Origin: Sceloporus undulatus
Taxonomy: Eukaryota; Chordata; Lepidosauria; Squamata; Phrynosomatidae
NCBI RefSeq assembly: GCF_019175285.1
Contig: NC_056526.1
Location: 120,188,362-120,252,361 of the forward strand
Length of the DNA: 64,000 nt
Reading direction: 5' to 3'
The notes under the pieces: generated by a model
The model's input: only the letters and a program-made list of their open reading frames with translations
The model's database searches: none
Told to the model about the DNA's origin: nothing
Shown here: in pieces, positions 1 through 14,148 of the stretch
How the letters are laid out: each line of letters opens with the position of its first letter
Position numbering within the stretch: the first letter of the stretch is position 1
Made by a program: the position numbers and the translations under genes

Positions 1-120
1 CTGTTTTCTGGGGAGCAGATACCATTTTATGAGCAAAGAAATGTGTATTTCTTGTAAAATTACAAAGATTGTCATCAGTCCAGGATTCTCCTCATTAGGG
101 ATTCCCAATGATTAGTACAG

Positions 121-235
121 TAACTCATTTTTCAACCATTTTCCAAATAATACAGCACAAGAAACTACAAATCCCAGAATTCCATAAGATGGAGCCATAG
201 CAGTTAAAGTGATATCAAACTGCATTTTTTTCTTC
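121..235. mobile_element. hAT-like miniature element fragment
   Basis: The stretch actacaaatcccagaattcc followed by a degenerate 'agccatagcagttaaagtg' motif matches the arm of the same element family as the fuller copy at 51978-52191. Confidence 0.5.
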
Positions 236-529
236 AGAATAGATTAAACCAAAGTCAACAGAGAATTCTATGCCACTTTAAAGGATTCTGGCACAAACTA
301 CTATGAATATAAGTACTGCCATCTTGTCTATCAGAATAACATACTTTGCAGCTGTTCCAGTTTGGCACAAACAGTCCCAATTAATCCTCTGTCAACTCAG
401 TTTTTCGGCTGCTGTAAAAATGTTCCAGTTTCTCTCTCCTCCTCCCACTTTCCTCTTTTATCTTCAGCTTACTGCAATTATTGCAAAGTGAATTTGAAAT
501 GTGAGAATAGTTTGCACTCAATTAACAGC

Positions 530-640
530 AATAGCACTTTACATTTCTATACCACTTCATAGTATACGAAGCACTCTGTAAGTGGTTTACAATGTGTAAT
601 TCCCACGGCTGTCCAATTTAGCTCGCTCAGTTCTAGTATT
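530..640. repeat. Dispersed repeat fragment of uncertain family
   Basis: The motif 'ctataccacttcatag...agtggtttacaatgtg' is a familiar reptile interspersed-repeat module. The family is not certain. Confidence 0.3.
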
Positions 641-2133
641 GCTATCAGAATGCAGAGGTGTATGCTGGCTGTGTGCAAAAAGACTATATTTCTGGAACCA
701 ATATTTATACCTAAAATCTAGCCTCACACGATGAGCTATCTTGTGACAAAGGCTGGATGTCCTTTCCCAGAAATAGACAATGGGATTCCAGATTGGTTTA
801 TGCCTTTAATTTTAGTGTGACAAAAACAGTGATTGGATCAGGATAGCCCCAGGATGGATGGACATGGAAATTTGGCTCATATCCGAACAAGGGATACACA
901 GCAAGGCTTACTGCTTTGGGTGCAAGGAGATCCTGTGTCTCAAGGGGAAGGAAGGAGCAACTGATATATCCATCTAGATTTAATTGTCCTATTACCTGGA
1001 TGAGTACATGTCTTGGGACACACTCCTTTCCTCCTAGGCACCTAACCTAGTGTTCCTGGAAGATCATCAATCTCTCAAAAACATACTGTTTCCAGATCTG
1101 AAATATGGGGACCCCAAAATCAGCACAGGATATGCAGGGTGTGCTAACACTGGGATTTCCTGCCATTCAAATGGAGATGAATCCAAAAGGTTCAACCTAG
1201 TCTTGAATAAATAGGCTGCCTTTTTAAAATTTTAATCATCCCTGCCATTTACCTTTGAGCCAAACCCGTTCATCACTTGCACAATTTGATTTGCAAATGA
1301 CACCTCCTGATTCTCACACAGAGTTTACACCACTACCGCACCTTTACATTTTTCATCCTTGCACCTGAATTCCCCAGCCTCTAGGGGGAAAAGAAAACTT
1401 GGACATCATTTATTCACACTGAAATACATGTTTCTTGATTCTTCTTGATATATATTAGTTTTGTCATCAGTATGCAAGCTAATTCAATGCAAATTGGTAG
1501 TCTGCTGTGAGGAACAACTTTAATTACTGCCCCTTTCATCTCTGTTTCTGCAAGACTGCAAGAGACTTTTTAAAAAATGTCTTTAATGAACTCTAGAGTC
1601 ACAATCCTCTATCCACTAAGTGAGATAAAGAAAATCTACTAAAATAAATGAGTTTTCTCTGAAGTAAGGAATTTGAGAAGAGCAAAATGGGGCAAACAAA
1701 ATCAGTTCCTATTTATAAATATAATAAATCAGCATCAGCTAACAAATGAAAAGAGACATATTAGTGATTTGCCTTGATGCAAAAAGTCAGAATCAATATG
1801 AGAATAATAAGAATGGGTTATTAATAAGCAGGGTCTCCAAAGCAGCCAAGCAACCAGTCCATGTGGAATCCCACAGACTTTCCAGATGAAATTTTAAAAC
1901 ACGTTTTGGACATCAATTCTAGAAGCCTCAGCCAGCATTGCCAATGGGGAGGGATTGTGAGAGCTGCTGTCCAAAACACTGGAATGCCCAAAGCTGCTTG
2001 TCTGTTTTAAAAGATGGTTTAATCTGCCTTTTGAGCTTTGAGCACTGTTCTGTACTAACTACATACCACTGGGAGGAAAATAAGGGTTCCTACTGTGTGC
2101 TACTGAACAGGCAACACTCATCTATCAGTATTA

Positions 2134-2200
2134 AAATCATAGAGTTGGAAGAGACCACAAGGGCCATCCAGGTAAACCCCTTGCCATGCAGTAAGGAAGG
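2134..2200 (-). mobile_element. CR1 LINE 3' end fragment
   Basis: The sequence 'aatcatagagttggaagaga' and the following 'gggccatccag' is the reverse complement of the CR1 3' end, also seen at 15660 and 20303. Confidence 0.7.
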
Positions 2201-2308
2201 GATTGATCACTCACCATCAACTCATAATTAAAAGGTTCTGTCAAAGCTGCCAGTACTGTTTGTCTATTTGGTAAGAATAGAAACATCCTTACATGCAGTT
2301 ATGACACC

Positions 2309-2526
2309 TTGTTGCTGTTGTTGCTGTGTGCCTTCAAGTTGTTTTCAACTTATGGTGGCCTTAAGGCAAACCTGTCACAGGGTTTTCTTAGCCAGATTTG
2401 TTCAGAGAGGGTTTGCCTTTGCTTTCCTCTGAAGCTGAGAAAGTGTGACTTGCCCAAGGGTTTCTATAGTTGAGGAGGGATTTGAGTCCTGGTCTAAAGA
2501 GCTGTAAACTATACCATGCTGGCTCC
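2309..2526 (-). mobile_element. ACA-Sauria-type SINE
   Basis: On the minus strand this reads from a tRNA-derived head near 2526 to a tail of CAACA units near 2312. The diagnostic 'gtgccttcaagt...cttatggtggcc' module is present. It is nearly full length. Confidence 0.75.
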
Positions 2527-4084
2527 TTGTGCAATGCCTACACACACACATACACACACGGTCCTGTGCTCCTATACAAAAGGAAGTGCCCTTTGTATGG
2601 GAGTGCCATATGGTGACTTTTGTCTTTCCACCCTTCTCTCTGATGTTGCAAGTAGAGAGAAAACAGTGAAGGACAGCCATAGGCACACTTCCTTTCTACA
2701 GAGGTGGCCAACTTGGTGGTTAGGGGACTACATTTGTCCCCAGGTGATCTTGTCCCCTAATGTTCCCTGGGAAGCTGGGGGGACAATTTCACCAATTTTA
2801 GGTCCAGGGAGTGCCTTTTTGTAAGAGAAAGTGTTCTGAACATCATCTGTTTGCATCACAAGTATAATCTTGCTTGCTGGTCTCCCAATGTTGGATTTTA
2901 GGGGTGGAATGAGCAGGTTAGGAACCATGCTAAGTAATGGGCTTTTCAGCCTATTAGCAGAAAACTAAGAAATTCTGTCAAGACCTCGCATATGCCTGCA
3001 ATTGCCTCCACCTTGTTGCATAGTAGAAGCAATTACCAGGCACATGCATGTCTTGTTTAATTTTCTATTTGCACTTCCAGATCAAAGAGGCTTTCCAGAG
3101 CACTAATACAAGCTACCAAGATGGTTGCATGGTTTAAGAAAGAACGGCAAGTATAAAGAAAGAATGGAGAGATAGTTTTAAAGAGAAGAAAGATTAATCT
3201 TTTCCTCGAGGCAGAGACGTGACGGAGAAATATTCAGTGGGTACGCACTATTTTTTTAAAAAACAGGAGAGACAAGGGTGACCCAAAATGTTCAAAATTA
3301 ACATTTAGACAAATTAAAATTTCTGATTGCAAATAAAGGGTCTCATATATCAAAGTTTGCACATTAATCTTCAGAGGCATACGTCTGAGTTTAACTCTCC
3401 GCCAGTTAATGCAAAATATAATGCATTACAAATAACACTGCTATTTCCAATTTCTGCTATTTTCACATGTCATTCCCCCTCTAACAGAACTGACCACACC
3501 TGCCCTTTCTTCCAACAAGCACAGACCACATACGCTTGCTCTTTAATAGATGCGCTCACCCACATACAGAAAACAACTATACCTTTTTTCCAAGCACAAT
3601 GACCTTTGCTTGAACTTAGAATGTAGCCCTGCTGAGAATACACAGCACATGTTTGTGTGGTATCCTCCTATAACAAGCTGTATCTGACGATATAATAGGC
3701 CCTGCATTGGCAGCACAGAAAAGAATGTTTTTTTCTCTATTGTATAGGTCAAGCAAACAGCATCAAGTCAGACTTATACAACATAAGCCAAGAACAAAGA
3801 AGTAATACCACTGTCAGTGTAAAAGAAATTGTGGCATTGTCAATGCCACATGTTTTATACATCATCCCAAATAATGAAATTTCACACAATAGAAATCTAA
3901 GCACTCCTGTTTGGGTAGTTGTGATTCATTCTATTTGTCATATCTAGAAAGATCTGTCCCAAGCTGTGTTCCAGCCAATTTAGCTGTTTGAGATTTGGAA
4001 AATAGTGGTAAAGACCTTTCAGGTAGTATTGGTTCAAGCAGGCATGAACAACACTTGAGTGGTCATCACTTAATTACCTGTAGC

Positions 4085-6480
4085 TGAATACAGGGGCTGA
4101 CTTCAACTTATGGCAACCCTATTAATGAGAGACTTCCAAGCCATTTTCCTATCAACAGCCCTGCTCAGGTCTTGCAGACTCAGGTCCATTGCTTCTTTGA
4201 TTTAGTTAATCCACATGGAATGTAGTTTTCTTCTTTCCCTGCTACCTTCCACCTCGCCAAGTATTATTGTCTTTTTGTTTTTAGTAGGCCTGTCTTCTCA
4301 TGATCTGGTCAAAGTACAACCATCTCAGTTTAGATCATCTTGGCTTCCAGGGGTAGTTGAGGTCTTATTTGCTCCAGGACACATTTATTTCTCTTCTTGG
4401 CAGCACACAGTATGTGTAGAATTCTTCTTCAACAAATTTCAAAGGCGTTGATTTTCTTTTCTTCACTGTCCATCTTTCACCATCATACATAGAAATGCAA
4501 AACACAATGGCATGGAAATCCTAACTTTAGTATTCAATTATGTATCTTTACATTTCATGATTTTGTCCTTCATAGCTTCCCTTTCAAGTCCCAGTTTTCT
4601 GATTTCATGCCTGCACTGAGCCACCCTCCACACCTCCTCTTTTTGATATCAGTTTGATATTGAAGGGAGCTTTTAGGCAGGTAGTCAAGAAGGCACCCCA
4701 GTGCAGGAAAACTAGCCATGTCATATTAGGGCATCTGAAATCATATAAGGAGATCCTTCTGGCTCTGCTTGAAGGAAGCCAGGGCATTTAGCACCCTGGC
4801 ATTTTGGATAACAACACTCTTCATTCAGATTAATGACTGAGATACAGTAGATAAAATCTTGAACTATTTCAATGTCTCCATTATGTACTATAAAGTTATA
4901 TAAATTATCTGTGGTCATTATCTTTGTTTTTTTTAATGTTCAACTGCCTTCAATGTAAACCTGCCTTTGTACTTTCTTCCTTGACTTTCTTCATCAATTG
5001 TTCTAGGTCTTTGCTATTTATTTATTTTTGTTAGTAGGTCATCCGCATATCTTAAATCCTCCAATTTTCATACTTCCTTTCTCCATGTCTAATCCTGCTT
5101 TGCATATGATATTTCTGGCATACATGTTAAACAGACAGAATGATAAAACACAGCCTTGCCTGACCTGCTTGCTGATTGGAAACGATTCCATTTCTCAATA
5201 TTCTGTTTTAACAGTAGCCTCTTGTCTCACGTACAGTTTTTTTGCATCAAGACAATCAAATGTTGTGGCTCACCAATTTCTTTAAGAGCAATCCATAGCT
5301 TTTCATGGTCTATACAGTGAAATCTATAATACAGTATAATCCAGTGGTTCCCATCCTGTGCTCCAAGGAGCATTTAGGGCTCCACGTGCACTTCCCAGAT
5401 GCTCTGTGGCAACTTCAGGAAAATGAAAGAAATAAAAACTGAATGAAAATAAAGAATAAGAAACAAAAAGTAACACTACTCCTAAACACCATTAACTTGT
5501 AAGACATAGGGCACACCTCTTAGGGGCTCTGCCATAGAAATTGATTCTAAAAAGGGCTCCACGTGTCAAAAGGGTTGGGAACCCCTGATATAAGCTATGA
5601 AGCCCATGCTAATTTTCTTGTGATATTCTTTGATGTGCTCCATTAGCAAATATATGTTTGTTATATGATCGCAAATGCCTCTTCCTTTCCTGAACCCAGG
5701 TTAAACATTTGACATTTCTCACTCCTTATATGGTATAAGTACTTTTTTGGGGGGTGGGAGGTGGATTTTGAGCATTACTTTGCTTGCATGGGAAATTAAT
5801 CCAATGGTCCTGTAGTTACTGTATTCCAATTATCGGTGTCCCTTTTCTTGGGAATTGGAATGCATATTGAGCATTTTCAATCTGTGGGCCATTGTTTTGT
5901 TTTCTTGGGGGGGGGGTTGGAGATTTTACTTAGAACTAATGTAGATTCTGTCTCTGTAGACTGAAGCACCTCTATTGGTATGTCATTTGTTCATGGAGAT
6001 TTATTTCTCCCAAGTGTTCTGAGTGCAACGACCACTTCACTTTCTTAAACTGGAGGTTCATCTTCAAATGATTTTTCCTTGAGTGAATCTGTCATCATTT
6101 CATCTCTTTTATATAGTTCTTCTGTGTATTGTTTCCATCATCATTTTATTTCTGTTAGGTCATGCAGTGGGTTCTCCTGCTGGTCATAGAGCATTCCCAC
6201 TACTGGTAAAATTTCCCTTTGATTTCTCAGACCTTGCAAAAGAGGTCTCTTGTTCTTCCTTTTTTATTTTCAACTTCTATTTCTCTGCATTGATTATTAA
6301 AGTAGTTCTCATTATGCACACAAGTTATGGAACGCTTGAATTTAGGATTATGGTTTTATTTCTGTCACCTTTACCTTTTGCTTCCTGTCTGTCCTTGACT
6401 GTTTGAAGAATTTCTTTCTGTCATCCATTGACTGTCTGTCATCCATTGAGGCTTATTTCTTTTTGGCTACAAATAGTATG
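4085..6480 (-). mobile_element. RTE-BovB LINE fragment, interrupted
   Basis: On the minus strand, 5280 to 5028 reads as an RTE/BovB-type reverse transcriptase core (order: '...NIKKLYVRQEATV...', 'VRQGCVLSFCLFNMYA', 'DLRYADDL'-like) with scattered stops. The 3' end near 4090 has the 'ttgccataagttgaagtc' signature. It is split by a hAT-like element at 5342-5587. Confidence 0.7.
5342..5587. mobile_element. Non-autonomous hAT element inserted in BovB
   Basis: Terminal inverted repeats are CAGTGGTTCCCATCC and, on the other strand, CAGGGGTTCCCAACCC. Imperfect 8-bp target duplications flank it (gtataatc / atataagc). BovB sequence resumes on the far side. Confidence 0.75.
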
Positions 6481-8417
6481 CCTCCCTGGAAATGGAGATT
6501 ACTACATGAGGTGCTATTGGTGGAGTGGAATTACAGTCTATGATTTCTCCCCTTTTTACATGACATGGTCACTCATCTGTTGCTCATCTGTTGTCACATA
6601 ATTATTATTTCACAATTTCACATTAACAAGCGACACCAGTCAACAACTGCTAATATTCATGCTATTGTGCAGGTGCAGATTGCTTTAGCACTACGGTAAT
6701 GTTATTGCAAAGTCAAGGTGGTGCAAGTGGGTGTGCCATGAACCCTTCTCCCTGCTTCTATTATGTCATGGATGTTTTGGTTTAGAGACGTAGGCTGTTT
6801 TCACCAAATCTGATGAGGTGTTAATTTAGCTTATTTATTTAAACAGTTCTCCCGAAACAGTCTTCCATTTCACAAGATCCACCGATACAGGATAAAAGAA
6901 CATCTTGCTATTTACAGAACCACCAGTTCCAGAATTAAAACAATAGCATGCAACTCTAGAATTCTGAATCACCAGAAACAAGTTGCCCAAAGAATCTAAT
7001 GATTATAGGTCTAATCTCATCACTGCAAAATTTTGAAAGATAAGTAAATAATGCGCAGCGCAGGAAAAAAAAGAGGGTGGAGACTGGGGTCATGTGCATT
7101 GTGTGGAAAACAGACTGGAAAATTTGTCACAAAACACAGACTGTAGTGCTATTCAAAGGTAATGCAGATATGTGTTTTAATAGTGTCATTGTTGCCATTC
7201 TAATCACGTTAAGGAAACGGCACAATTACAGTGCAACAGCACTTCCATGCAGTAATCTCCCACATCCCTGGCTTCTGTCCAAACTTCATCTGGTTTTTGG
7301 TCTGTGACATTCTGAAGTAAGGGGATCCTTATTGCTCTGAAATTCTAGAATGAATGACATACATGTTTGAGACCCCTTTACTTGCCCCCAGCCCCTGTTT
7401 CTGATGATAAAAATATTTATGGAGGCTCTTCATGCAATTCAGAATGCTGGAAAACTAGCCAGGCATATGGCATATTGGAGAATATTCTCTTCCCCCAGTA
7501 TTCCATAGTTAATGGAAGGAAAAGGCATGGATGGTTAGGGAAATGTACCAAAGCCAGAAAACCATAGGAGGGCAGTAATGGTGTTTAATGGTTGGTAAGC
7601 TGCTTTCCATTTTCTGCTACTTTCTGTTTCATGTTGCACACAAAAAAAATGAAATCCTTTAGATATCTCTAGAGTACATCTGGAAGGCATGAAATATCCG
7701 CAGAGATGTAATGGAGCATCACTCAACAAAAGTTAATTATAGTATGCATCCTGTCTGTTGGTTTAGCTGAAGAGTTTCCTTGGAGTGATAGATAACTTTG
7801 CAAAGGAAATAAATAAGACTATTTATATTTTTAAAAAACGTAAAACTCTGTGTTTTGCTGTCTAAAATCAGGCCACCATGAAATTCAAGAGAGCATTGCT
7901 AAACTTATTATTCCTGTCTCAGCATTCATTAGAAAGAGAACTGGAATTATGCCTGCTATTCTCAGTCTTGTATTGGTTCTTATATTTCTACGACTGTGAC
8001 AGAAGGGAAGATCAGTGATAAAGTCATGTCTATTTATGTGGTTCTAGCTTGTCACACATATTTGTCAGGTTGAGTGTCCTTCAGAGGGCAATGAAGTGGT
8101 AAAGTCTTGAGATGATAAAATGGGCCACATTACTTCAGAATGTTCCAAATTGTCTTGGAAGTCACAAGTGGTGGGACAATCAAAACAGTAACCATAAAAT
8201 CTAGCTTCAGCCCTGCTCCTACTGGAAAGAGTGGCAGTTGCCTCACTATGTCAGATGCAAATTTATGGTCTGAATGTAGAGATCACAGGAAATCAGTCAC
8301 TGTTTTGAGGGATTGCTAAATAAACCACTACTACTACTCTTGAATGCAAGAACAAGATGAAGTACATGTCCTGCTGGAGGAAAGTATGTATGTATTTGTG
8401 TGTGTGTGTAGGTAGAA

Positions 8418-8713
8418 TTTTGAGCATTGCTTTGCTTGCATGGGAAATTAATGCAATGGTCCTGTAGTTATATCAGTGTCCCTTTTCTTGGGTATTGGGA
8501 TGCATGTTGGGCATTTCCAATCTGTGGGCCATTGTTTTGTTTTCTTTAGGGGGGCTTTTTTGGAGATTTTACTTAGAACTAGTGTAGAGTCTGTCTCTGT
8601 AGACTGCGGCACCTGTATTAGTATGCCATTTGTTCATGGAGATTTATTTTTCCCAAGTGCTCTGACTGCAGTTTCCACTTCACTTTCTTAAAATTAAACT
8701 TATCGTCAAATGT
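8418..8713 (-). mobile_element. RTE-BovB fragment, second copy
   Basis: It is about 85-90 percent identical by eye to 5768-6071 over its length, with the same orientation (shared 'ttgcttgcatgggaaatta' and 'tctgtgggccattgttttgt'). Confidence 0.7.
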
Positions 8714-10724
8714 ACTGAGAAGGGCAATTCAAGGCTTAAATTTTCTCTTCTCTTGCTCCTTTCTGAAACTTGCCATTTTGCACTGTATCTGGGGTTGAAA
8801 GAAACACACACACACACACCAAAAGCAACAACAGTAGCAACAAAAAACAGTGGTGTATTGCTGTCAAATACAGCTGTTTGCAATAAATTTTGCTTCCCAT
8901 TCCCAGACAACTTTTATTACAGTGTCTTGTTTACAGGACTGTAGTTATAGCTCTGTCAGAATTTCTGTTACAAATTTCATTTGATTGTATTTATTGCTCC
9001 ACAGTGAAAAAGGCCATCTGTGCTGATGTTTCTTCAATAGGCCACAACACTGCAAGATTTTTTTCATAGAAAATACAGCACAATGTTAGATTGTGTTTTC
9101 TGCTGTCAAAGTGTTTGGCAATTCAACTTCATGGCACCCTGTAAAATAGGCTTCATGTCATTCAGCTGTGCATTAATGCTTTGCACTAGAGATGAGCAGC
9201 ATGTGGTCTGTGAGAAATATATGGTCCTCCTGCACCCCTTTCTGTGAGTCTCACAGCTCCCACCCCTTTTAAATTTAGTGGCCTGCTGCTGAAATTTGCC
9301 ACTGCAGTGGTGGTATCCTTTCCAAACACATTCACAGTCACACACATTTTCACCATAAAGCAAAGTGTAGGCTCTCCACATCTCTCGATTTAATGCAAAA
9401 TGTATGTTTTTCAACCTGAAAGTGTTGCCTTTTTTCTTTCATTTTGTCACCAAATTTCTGCAACATGGAGCAGCAGAGCCATCCAGCTCCTGGCAGCAGA
9501 ACCTGGTGATTCCAGTGTCAGTGAGATAAATGATCAACTCAAGGATCTTGTTACCCAAATGCAAGGGTCCTGGAAGAGCATCCACAATTAATATCCAGTA
9601 GAGGAATTTGATCATTTCAGTTGAAAGCAGTGAAAGGGCTTGTGCAACTGAAGTGGGAGTCCTGCCTGTGTACACCAGTTTGAAAAACATAATGCAGAAT
9701 TTTCCATAATGCAAAATCCAACTTAGTTTTATTTTTAATTGCAAAGAAATTATCTTAAATGTACATCCAAGACTTTACAGCATAGAAGGCAGTAACGGAC
9801 AGTGAATTAAGGGGGTGCAGAGAGCAATAGTATACCAATTCCAGAAGACTAGTGCCAATTGGAGGGACACTGTGAAGTGGAAGTGCCTCAGCAAGCTGCC
9901 TGAGGATTGTGGCATGGCCAGCAACCTGAGAAGTCAAGCAAGATGTGGACAAAAGGCTCTGACTGACCTCAAGCAAGACTGAACTGGTGTTGCCTAAGCA
10001 TGCATATTTATACTGTAAAACCTATCCTGGGGTAGAATTTGGGGTTAGAGTAGATTTTCCAGGAGAGAGGAATGGGAAAGGAAGTTGGGAATAGTTGGAC
10101 AATCAAGCAAATGTCCCTGAACAAAGGAATATCACCCCATGAGGGAGGTACTCTTGGATTTCTGTTTACTTGTAAACACAAGGTTTATCAGCCAATATTG
10201 CTCCAATCAGTGAAGGGATTATACACTCTTGTTCGCTCTCTCCTATGTATTCTTGCACTTCTCTATGCTGAGCCTTCCAGACTCCCTAATATGATTCCAG
10301 ATCTCCTTAAAAGGTATTACAGCTTACTTATTTTCTGGGAACGCATTTGTGGCTATGTGCCTTGGACAGTCCTTTTATATTAACTTAATATCTGAAAGTA
10401 GGACGAATCTTGGGATAACAACCAAAGAGGTTCAGCACCCTAGATTGCTCTTTTCATGTTCATGCAAAAAACCAGAGTGGACTAACAACCCCACTAAAAA
10501 AGTAGCCACCAGCAACCACTGATGCTGAAATCAGAGGAAACTGGCTCCTATAAAATACAAAGCTGGGATTTCATGTACAAAACAGGCCTTTGCCTGCTTC
10601 TGTGGCTGGATGGTGGGCAATGTGTAAATGGGCTGCTGTGTGCTAGTCTCAAGACAGAGCTGAAAACTTCACTTAGATGTTCTCTGGATGGAGTCTCTAT
10701 TTGTACTTTAGTCATTTAATGTAC

Positions 10725-11060
10725 TCAAGCTAACCAAGTTCTCATAGCAACTTACATAAACAGAAGATTAAGACACATTTTTCAAAAAGCACAAAATAGA
10801 ATAAAATTAATAAAAATGATTGATGTGTAAAAGCAGTATAAAATCACTTCACCAAGACACAAGTCAGCTTAGAAGCTGAAATAGATGAAAAGACCTGTAA
10901 AAAATAGAAAGGTCTTTGCCAGGCATCAAAAAGTTGTCAAGATAGACGTCAAACAAGTCTGTCTGAAGAGAGGATTCCATGACAAGGATGTAAAGAATAT
11001 GCACACATTTTCTCAAGCTCAGCAAGAAAGGATGTATTGAAACAGTGAGCTATCCTACCA
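10725..11060. repeat. Interspersed repeat-like stretch
   Basis: The motif 'agaaaggtctttgccaggca' followed by a purine-rich stretch is a module I associate with squamate dispersed repeats. Family and ends are unclear. Confidence 0.3.
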
Positions 11061-11463
11061 AGAAAATGGTCAACTGGTGCAAGATTTTTTTTATCATTTG
11101 AGAATTATTGCAAAAAATAATAATAATAATAAACAAGCTAAAATAGAGGTTTACATAGAAAGCCTTTCGCCTACAAAACCCAGCTTTTTAAAACATGGAA
11201 CAGAATGTTTAGTTCAAAATACATTCATTTGTTTTGTCTTTCTTCTGGGATGGTACTCATTGTTTATTGGTGCAAAAATATTGATTTTGAACAAGCATAT
11301 TTTGGGGTGGGAAAGTCCCGAAGTGCACGAAAAAAATAGTCAAAAGTGAGTAAAAAATCTTACAATCTTACTTGGCTGGGATTTTTAAACAAATAAAAAT
11401 AAAAATCTTACTCTTGCATGTAATAACAAAATAAGTAAATATGCACATTCCTATTCTATAACT

Positions 11464-11645
11464 GAGAGCCTGCATGGTGTAGTTGTTTGAGCATGGACTT
11501 CAACATTGGAAACCAAGGTTTGACCATTGAAACCCAATGGGTGACCTTGGGTTAGTCACACACTCTCAGTCCCCGAAAACTCCACGATAGGTTTGCCTTA
11601 GGGTCACCATAGATCATGAATGACTTGAAGGCATACAACAACAAA
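11464..11645 (+). mobile_element. ACA-Sauria-type SINE
   Basis: The head 'gcatggtgtagttgtttgag' is A-box-like. It is followed by a B-box-like 'aaggtttgacc', 'gggtgaccttgggttagtca', and a tail 'gacttgaaggcatacaacaa'. It is shortened in the middle. Confidence 0.75.
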
Positions 11646-12089
11646 ATTCTATAACTACAATGCTACCAGTGAAAAGGCCCTGTCTCAGTGACCAGAGCAG
11701 TGCATCTAGGAGGCCTTTTCTGCACTGGCCAGGATACTCTGGGGTCCAGTTCGGAGTATCCTGGCCTGCAGCTGCCTTGACCTGCCCCCATATCCTGGCC
11801 TCACCTCCTTCCTACACCTCAGGAGGCTGTCTGCATGGGCATCCTTCTGGACCAACCAGTGTGTCTGTCACCTTGGGTCACTTGCTTCTGAGCTCAGAAC
11901 AAGGCACCTAGTGATGGTCCCCTGCTGGGCCCTTCATTCTGACCTCAAAACAAGCGACCCAGAGCAGTGGATGAGGTGGGCCAGCAAGATGTCTGTGCAG
12001 ACTGCTGCTGCAATGGAGAACGCAGGCCTCTGGAATTTCCCAGAAAATCTAGAGCAACAAGTAACTTTTTGAAATGTATTTTAACATAA

Positions 12090-12456
12090 GCCCGGTACAT
12101 ACCTCTGAAAAAGGCCAGACTGGATGCAGTCCATTTCCCTCTGGAGGGACGCTGCAGCAGCCAAACTGTGCAGCGTCCCTCTGCCCCAAAAAGAAACCAG
12201 AAAAACCAGGGGGTTTTTTGGGTCACCATGCGCACGTCACGAATGCACCAATGACACACTAGTGATGTAAGAGACTGACAGTAACGTCTATATGCTGCAC
12301 GTCACTTACATCAAGATGGTGGCGCCCATGTAGACAGGATGCTGCCATTAGGCTGCCACTGTGCCGTGCTAGGGTTCCAGAGCATGCAGTTGCCGTGCGC
12401 TCAGGGACCCTAGTATTGGCAGGAGCACGCCCCTTTGGGCCCATCTGTCTCGGGCC
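12090..12456. mobile_element. GC-rich miniature element
   Basis: It starts near 'agcccggtacatacc' and ends near 'catctgtctcgggccat', with internal inverted repeats (ggagggacgctgcag / ctgtgcagcgtccctc). It resembles 60392-60726 in ends, GC content and flanking 'acata...ata'. Confidence 0.5.
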
Positions 12457-14148
12457 ATAATTAAACTCCACTTCTGGTGCAGAATGTGCCAGATCTCATC
12501 TGGACCAGTGTTTGGGCCAAACAGTGTACAAACAGGACAACACCAGAACAGGTAGAGTGGGGACGGGCCTTTTGACCCATGCAGACAAGGCCAAAGAAGT
12601 GATTAGAGCACGAACCCAGATGAATATCTTCCAGGCTGGTTTGTTCATTTAGAGACAAGGAACACACTGTGCCTTTTATAAAGGGGAAACAAATTTGCAC
12701 AAATGTGTCAATGTGTTATGTCTTTTGAAATGTATTTACTGTTAAATTTTGTGGTGTAGTTTTTCTGTTTCATAAGAACTAGGATAAATTGCAATGATCT
12801 TTAGAACCATGTTTACATAGAAACATTTGTTATACAGTTCAGCATGCCTTACTAAGCAAAAGACTCCTTTAACACGTTAACGAACCCTTAAGCAATAGTA
12901 CCCAGGAAGAAATTCAATACTGTTGGTATTAAACAGAATTAATTCATTTCTTGTAGCAAAATTTTCCCCTCAAAGTATTTACACACAGTCCTCCTTAAAC
13001 AATCAGATTCTAACTGAGAAACTCATCTGATAAAGGAGTGCTTTGCTTTCTTTCCCCATATAATGGAAAATTCAAGAAATTTCCATATAGTCTATATTCT
13101 TTTGCAGAAGTGAACTGGATATTTGTGGTGCATTATTAAATGTATCTTCTGTTTACTTTAAACACATCGTCTGCTTATTTTAAACACGTACAGGCTGAGA
13201 AAAAAATAGTAGACCTTCCAACCGGCAGAGATAGCACTACCCCAAGGGCAGAGTCAGAATCACAGATTGATTCATGAACTGCTTGCACTCCTTACGAATT
13301 AATAGTAATGAGCTCACATTCAGACTGTGCAGTATGTAATTAATTGCCTGAATAACAGGCTGCCTGGGCCTGCAGTAAAGATTCTTCCTTTATCATTCCA
13401 TGCTACTGAAACAGAAAATAAGAAAGAAAGCAGATAAGAGGATTTTCGAAGAAGAAAGGAAGGACAATCTAACAATATATTGTTGGGAAAATCACACTTC
13501 ACACCCATCAGCTAGAGGACCAAAGGCTAGGGCTGACCCAGGGTATTTTGCTGGCTGTGGTGTGTCCTCCCACAACCTCAAATCAAGGTGTATATTACCA
13601 AAGCCAACCAGATTCTTTTTGGAACCCAAGGGAGAAGATCCCACAGGACTCTTTCTCATTCCTTAAGTAGTAAAATTTAATTAATAATGCATTAAATCAC
13701 TAGTCTTTTGCTGCCTTTTTCATTACATCCCAAATCCATTGCCTGAGGCAGCTGTCTCACTCTAACTAATGAAAGGAATGGCAAAAAGTATCCAGTCCAA
13801 ACAGAAGCAGCTAGAGGGATTTTCCCTTCACATATATCCTGCACTGAAATACGAGGCCAAGCAGAGTTGGAAATGTTATTCTTTTGGATTACAACTTCAC
13901 TGGCCAGCCTGAGTGAAGAATTTGGGAAGTTATAGTCCTCCACCCCAAAAAACTTTTCCTAAATTTGAAAATAAGAACATATGGAACTGTAGTAGTACAA
14001 GTGACCTGTGTATTACACAAGACCATATTATGTGGTTTCAATGCTGTTTGCTTTATCTTGTTCTGTCCACTCTACTTTGTGTTTGCTGCTGTTGATTTAC
14101 TTGTGCCATTTGTTGCTCATGCCACTTGTGCTGGTAAATGGGTCATTT

